Shown here: positions 58,604-64,000 of the stretch, piece by piece
Position numbering within the stretch: the stretch's first letter is position 1
Layout of the letters: the number at the start of each line of letters is the position of its first letter
Origin: Stereocaulon alpinum
Taxonomy: Eukaryota; Ascomycota; Lecanoromycetes; Lecanorales; Stereocaulaceae
Direction: 5' to 3'
NCBI GenBank assembly: GCA_018257865.1
Contig: JAEUBA010000077.1
Span: 91,455 to 155,454, forward strand
Length of the DNA stretch: 64,000 nt
Translations under genes and position numbers: made by a program
The notes under the pieces: generated by a model
What the model saw: only the letters and a program-made list of their open reading frames with translations
Told to the model about the DNA's origin: nothing
Database searches by the model: none

Positions 58604-61600
58604 TAATTAGTAGGTACTTACTTATTAAGTAGGTAATACTTTTTATTAATAGGTAGCTTACTAAGCTTAGCTTTAGTCTAAAAGAACGAGTAAGATATAA
58701 CACTTTATAGTAGAGGGGGTATTAGTCCTATTTTATATTACGGCTTACCTAAAGGTAATCGTAGGAGAAGGTAGCTTTAAAGAAAACTACCTTATATTAG
58801 GATTTAGCTAATAGGCTATACTTAATATCTAGAAAATAGAATAAAGAAGAAAGGAAAGAGCTAGTAAGCTTATAAGCCTAAATACCCCTAGGGCTAGCTC
58901 GCCGCTAGTCCCTATCCGGGAATCGTATTAACTAGTATACTAAGCTATCTCTATACTAATACGCTACCTCTATACTAGTAGTAGGGTCTCTAGATTAGGA
59001 TCGTAATAAGCGGATACCTATAACTAGTACTTAGATCTCGATAAAGATACTAAGTAGAATTAGGATAAGCTAAAGTAAGCTTTCCTAAATAGCTTCTAAG
59101 TAACTAAAAAGGATACCTAAGCGAAGAAGTTTAAACTAAGGATAAAGATAGTATAATTAAAGTAAGATAATAGCGAGACTATAGTAGATTTCCTAAAGAG
59201 GGTAGCTAAATTATTATAAAAGATATCTAATAATAAGATTAACGTAGGAATAGCTACTATCTAAGGAATAAATAACTAGATTAAGCGTAAGTAGGTTAAC
59301 TTTAAATATAATAAGGGTTTAGACTATTTATTTAGTATAGTAGAGAGACTTATTAAGGCTACGTATAGTAAGGTAGGTAAGCCGAATTTATTTAATCTAT
59401 TTAGTAGAGATATAACGGGAGTCGTCTTACCCTATAGACGTTTAGTATAAACTAATAATAACTTACTACGGTAAGTGCTTATTAATACTAATTAGGCGTT
59501 CCTAGTACTACTATAAGAGTTATAAGTAATAAATCTAGCTATTAGTAATAATACTAGTTCTAACCTACCCTAGTAAGGTTTATATTAGCTATAGTCTAAA
59601 AAGGACTTATCGAATATCTAATACTTTATATATAAGAAATACGGATACTACGCGTTATTCTATAACTAAATATTATTATAAACTCTATAACTATTAATTA
59701 CTACTAACTTAGCTATACTCTACTTAAGTAATATTAATAGTTAACCCTACTAGTATAAAGGCTAGTACCCTAGTAGCTAAAATTCTAATAATAGTAAAGG
59801 AAGCTCTAATACTTAGAACTATTACTCAGCACTAGTAGCTTATTTGCTACTATTAGATAGTAACTTCGTAACTTAAGTAATAGTAGTATAAAGGATAACT
59901 AGAGTAGTAGTAAAGTAGGGAAAGCTACTATAATAAGTAGTAAGTATTAAGAAGTAAAATAAGTAGAAAGCTATCCTAAAGATATCGAAAGTAGGATTAG
60001 AATATATAGTAGATTTAGAAGAAAAGGAGAATTAATTATAGGATAATACTAATAAGATAAATCTCTTAAAAGAAGAGTTAGGATTTAAGGAAGTAGACCC
60101 TCTATCTACCTTCTAGGAGACCTAACTAAAACGCGAACCTAATCTAAATTATAAGTAGCTAATAAACTAGCCTTATATAGTATACCTACTATCTACTAGA
60201 GTTAGTAAGACTAGAAAGGTTTAGGAGCTAGTCTTAGTAAAGGTACTAAAGATACTAAACCCTATTAGGGGTTTACTTAGAGGAGTAAGATTTTCTATTA
60301 AAGATATTCTAAAGCTACCCCTTACTATAGAAGTTAGGTAGTTCCTTAATAAGTTAGATATCGCTAGGTAAGAGCTTACCCTAAGTATATAATAAAGTAT
60401 ACTTAGATATTAGATTAAGAGGATACCTAAAGTAAAGAATTAAGCTAACCTAAGTAAATTAAATATAGTAATTACTACTTTAGTATAAAGGGAACCCTCT
60501 ACTATTATAGTATATATATTTAATAATAACGGATAATCCTAACTATTTATAATTATAGTATAGATTAGAATACTTAAGCTCCTACGAATACTAATTAATA
60601 GTAGCTTACTAGTAGAGCTAGTTAGTTATACTAAACTATAATTAATAACCCCCCTACTGCGAGTCTATATAGACGGATACCTTTAGGTTAGTTTAATAAT
60701 AGATTGAATCTATACTCTTACTAACTACGTCTACCTACTAGTAAATATCTAAGGAATCTAAGTAATAGTAAAAGCGTAGGTTATTAATAACTAAGTATAT
60801 AATCTCCTACTAGGAGTACCTTAGATTTAGCGAGTAGGATTAAACCCTAACTATAGTATAGGGAAGGTTATAATACGGGGGAATAATTTAGTACCTAAGT
60901 AGGTACCAGCTGAAATTATCCTAATATATATAAACCTCCTAATAGTCGAACTTAATAAGGATAAGAATAGAGGGGATACTATAGATAAGGCGTACTAAAT
61001 CCTACTTAATAAGTAGAAAAACTACTAATCCTAATATTATAACTAAGGTAATATTAGGGAGCTTAGGACCTTAGATATTACTATAAAAATATTATAGTAT
61101 TAGCTCTTATATTATTCGAAAAACTTAATATTACTAAAGATTTTAATTAGTATACCTTATCCTTAGTATCGCTACTAGTTAGAACTCTAAGTATACTAGT
61201 ATTAACTAAACTTATTAATAATTAAATATTAACTAAAGCTATAAAGTATTCTTTAGGATAAGGAGACGGTTTTCCTATCTAACGCTAGCCTAGGGAACGG
61301 GATTTAAGTACTAATAGCGAATCTATTATTAAGGAATAGTTTAAGTATAGTAGTATTACTATAGGTATTCTAGTAGATATAAATTTAAAGGATTAGTTAA
61401 GTAAAGAGGCTAGTATATACTTAGTAGGATTATTTTATAATAAATATATATAATATATAATCTATAGACCTTATTAAGTACTTAATTAACCTTAAACTAA
61501 ATATAAAGCCTATAAAAGGATCCCTCCCCTAATATACTATAGAGGAAAGAGAGTTCGCTAATAAAATTTTCCTAAAGCTTAAAGATATAGGAATTATTAT

Positions 61601-63161
61601 ATATTATAGTAGTCCTTAGGGAGCGAGAACTAAATTCCCCCCTAAAAAGAAGGGCTTACTAATTATAAGAGTAGTTTATAACTTTATCCCTATAAATTAT
61701 TATACGGTTAAGTTAGCGTACCTTATATACTATCTAAAGGAGGTACTAGATATACTAATTAAGCTAAAGTATTAAGTCTATTTTAGCTTAGATACTAGTA
61801 ATAGCTACTAGGTAATCCTTACTAAGAAAGAGGATTAGGATAAGACTAGGTTTCTAGCGCTAAATAGATAGTAGGTATATATTTATATAGGCTAAGGCCT
61901 TAAAGATACCCTATATACCTATACCTAATTCTCTAACCTAGTCTTTAGCCTACTCCTACTAAATAATAAAGGGATAGCTAGGCTACTAATATTAATAAGA
62001 GACTACTAGATATATACTTTTTTAATCTTTATAGATAATTATAGCGCCTTAGTAATTAACTATAATACCTTATTTAACTTTCTTTATACTAAATACTTTC
62101 CCTAATACGTCTTTAGCCTAGTCTACTTATTAGGAGCTAAGACTTACCTTTTTACTAATAGTATTAAGGTTCTTAAATTCTAAGGTAGTATAGTAGGCTT
62201 AACGCTATTATTAAAGTATAGGGATAAAATTCTAAACTAGCTAATCCTATAAAATTATATAGAGCTTAATATATTCCTATAGCTAATACCTTTTCTTTAG
62301 ATCTTTATACCTAGCTAGGTATAGTATATAATAGAAATAAAGAAAGTATACCTTATATAAGTAGTAGATAATATAAAACTAAAGTAAGCTTATAATAATA
62401 AAATAGAGGACTATAACTAAAACTTTACTAAATTAGTAAGGGTAAGTAAGTAAAAGAAACTAACTATTTAGAGGAAGTAGATTAAAAAGGATATATTTAA
62501 TTAAGGGTAAAGTTAGTAGGAGTTATTTACTAAGGTGAAATAAGTAATTAGCTTAAATACTATAGCTAAAACAGACCTAGACTTATAGTACTACCTTACT
62601 ATAAATACTAGTAATACTACCTTAGGTAGGTATTTATTCTAGCTATATAATACCTTACTAGGGACTAAAGTAATACCTAGGTAGTAGCTAAATAAACGGA
62701 TAAATATATTCCTTTTCTATAAGCTATAAGATATAGAGACTAGATATAATAACTCTAAAAAGGAGTACTATACTATTATAAAGTACTTAGCGGAGATTCG
62801 TTAGCTAGTAATAGGAAGTAAGTATCCGGTTATAATATATACTAATTATAAAGCTCTTAAGCCTATCTTTACTATTAGTTAGACTAAGAAAGGACGTATA
62901 TCTACTTAGCTAAATAAACTTAGAGAGTTCGATTTTCGAGTATTTTATTACTTATTAAGAGACTAATATATTAGAGTAGTAGATAGTCTTAGTAGAATAC
63001 TAATATAATTAACTATTAATAGCTTAGTTAGGCTACTAGATAGGATAGTAATATTATTACTAGAATTAAATATAATCTAAAGGCGAACCTTCCCCTTATA
63101 AATTATTAGTAAGGATAATCTTAATAAGTATAGATATTTACTTATATATTACTAGTTAGTA
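58604..63161 (+). mobile_element. Ty3/Gypsy family C, plus orientation, integrase missing
   Basis: Plus-strand relic. Gag-like sequence runs from about 58,900, with a CCHC knuckle (about 59,631-59,670). RT has a TKKED block (61,816-61,835) and FIDD (now FIDN) at about 62,020-62,043. RNase H carries YTDHKALKPIF (RIP-altered) at about 62,839-62,870 and ends with a DSLSRI motif near 62,980-63,000. Integrase should follow, but element E copy 2 begins at 63,162. LTRs were not identified. RIP stops are throughout. Confidence 0.7.
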
Positions 63162-64000
63162 GGCCAGCGATAGAGACACACCTGTACGCGGTACTGGCTA
63201 CGAACCTGAATACCTATTCAGAGCTGAGATGTCTCCCCTAATATATTATAGGTTAAACGATGTTAAGACGTCGCGTGGTTACTGAGAACTCTATACAGAG
63301 TTTTTCGGGCAACGCGATAACACCTACCCCAACTCCACTATAACTATTATACCTCCCCTACGATTGAGACTAGACAGCAAGAATTAGTATTAGGTGTAGT
63401 ATCTCAGCCCGACGAGTAAAGAGCATAGGCAACACCTGCTCAGCCGTTAATTCAAAAAATCTAATATCTACGTGCGCTCGATACGCATCTACCGGTTAAG
63501 ACTGACGCGCAGTCTATCCTAGGGGAAGGCTAGGGTTATGGGCATATAGGACTAAGAGAAGGATATACTAAGTTATAAATTAGAAGGCGTATTTTAGAAA
63601 AGGACGGCCCCTATCTAAGTAGCTAGGCGAGCCTTTAGTATAAGCGGCGCCGTATAACTATAATTGCAAGCTAAAGGGTTAGCTCCCCCCTGAAGTAAAG
63701 TATATAAGGATAGAAGTAAGTACTATCCAATACGACCAGCGGGATATTATACCATCCGATTCTTTATACGAGTATAGGCCTCCTAGGCGGTGTATATGGC
63801 TTCCCCCCTTTCTCGCATCCTCAACTAGTAAACCACCGAACAGCCAAATCCGGTACTACTACGGACACTAATAAACACCACTAATCAGCGCTAATAACTC
63901 GAACCCTTACAGGACGGCTATACACCCCCTCCTCCCCCCCCCCCGTATTAACACAGTAAAGGTTAAAGAAAGTTATAGGGCGCTCAGCGCTATAATAAAG
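63162..64000 (+). mobile_element. Element E, copy 2 (runs off the window)
   Basis: Colinear with 31,400-32,237 over 838-839 bases; nearly all differences that I inspected are C/T or G/A transitions, with this copy less mutated. The hairpin CTGAATA/TATTCAG is intact (63,206-63,221). Left flank is Gypsy C, unrelated to the left flank of copy 1. The 3' third and tail lie beyond the window. Confidence 0.65.

Larger units (their letters stand above)
21480..64000. repeat. 42.5 kb RIP-degenerated retroelement block
   Basis: The whole stretch lacks genes. CA and TG dinucleotides are nearly absent over long runs (none seen in 22,201-22,420), while TA, CG and CC persist. That is the product expected from repeat-induced point mutation of CpA to TpA on both strands. 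Former CAG, CAA and TGG codons became TAG or TAA, so no open frame of 60 codons remains on either strand. Element relics were recognised by reading through these stops; they are listed separately. Patches around 29,830-30,130, 31,400-31,570, 32,380-32,530 and 63,162-64,000 are clearly less mutated. Confidence 0.93.

Noticed and set aside
21480..64000. Hidden genes, secondary-metabolite clusters or effectors in the AT-rich block
   Set aside because: No open frame of 60 codons or more and all recognisable coding similarity is to retroelements.

Overview
The window reads as a filamentous ascomycete (Pezizomycotina) chromosome. The genes have short GT-AG introns (mostly 45-80 nt) with CTRAY-like branch sites, and all recognised proteins are fungal housekeeping families. 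The right-hand two thirds carries an extreme signature of repeat-induced point mutation (RIP), a process of this lineage. I cannot name the species from sequence alone.

Layout. Positions 1-21,300 are a gene-dense euchromatic block. From left to right it holds: the 3' part of an unrecognised minus-strand gene at the window edge; LEA1 (U2 snRNP A'); a small RNase III-fold protein; VPS15; a small four-exon conserved protein; GUA1 (GMP synthase, 16 exons); BCP1; ARO7 (chorismate mutase); MDV1 (mitochondrial division WD40 adaptor); an OPI10/Hikeshi protein; a Nudix hydrolase; and RPB8. Exon-intron models were built by hand and every listed recognised model closes in frame. Neighbours are mostly divergent (LEA1/RNase III, GUA1/BCP1, ARO7/MDV1, OPI10/Nudix) or convergent (RNase III/VPS15, BCP1/ARO7, Nudix/RPB8). 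They share no single pathway. Their roles are splicing, PI3-kinase signalling, GTP synthesis, ribosome biogenesis, aromatic amino acids, mitochondrial fission and transcription.

From about 21,480 to the window end the sequence changes abruptly into a gene-free, AT-rich block of nested dead retroelements. CA and TG dinucleotides are almost absent and TA is correspondingly enriched, so former Gln and Trp codons became stops and no open frame of 60 codons or more remains. I could still recognise three copies of one Tad1-like LINE (two with exact 12-13 bp target-site duplications), several Ty3/Gypsy elements in both orientations (zinc knuckles, protease, RT Y[LI]DD, RNase H and the integrase HPQTDGQTER-type motif all decayed but readable), three LTRs, and a TA-flanked MITE-like insertion inside one LINE.

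The most unusual item is an about 1.2 kb sequence ('element E', 31,400-32,590 and again 63,162 to the window end). It starts at the same base in both copies, is far less RIP-mutated than its surroundings, is rich in potential RNA hairpins, and ends in the same about 55 nt tail as the LINE. It may be a LINE-mobilised non-autonomous element, or the 3' end of a second LINE. The RIP block begins only about 200 bp upstream of the RPB8 start codon.
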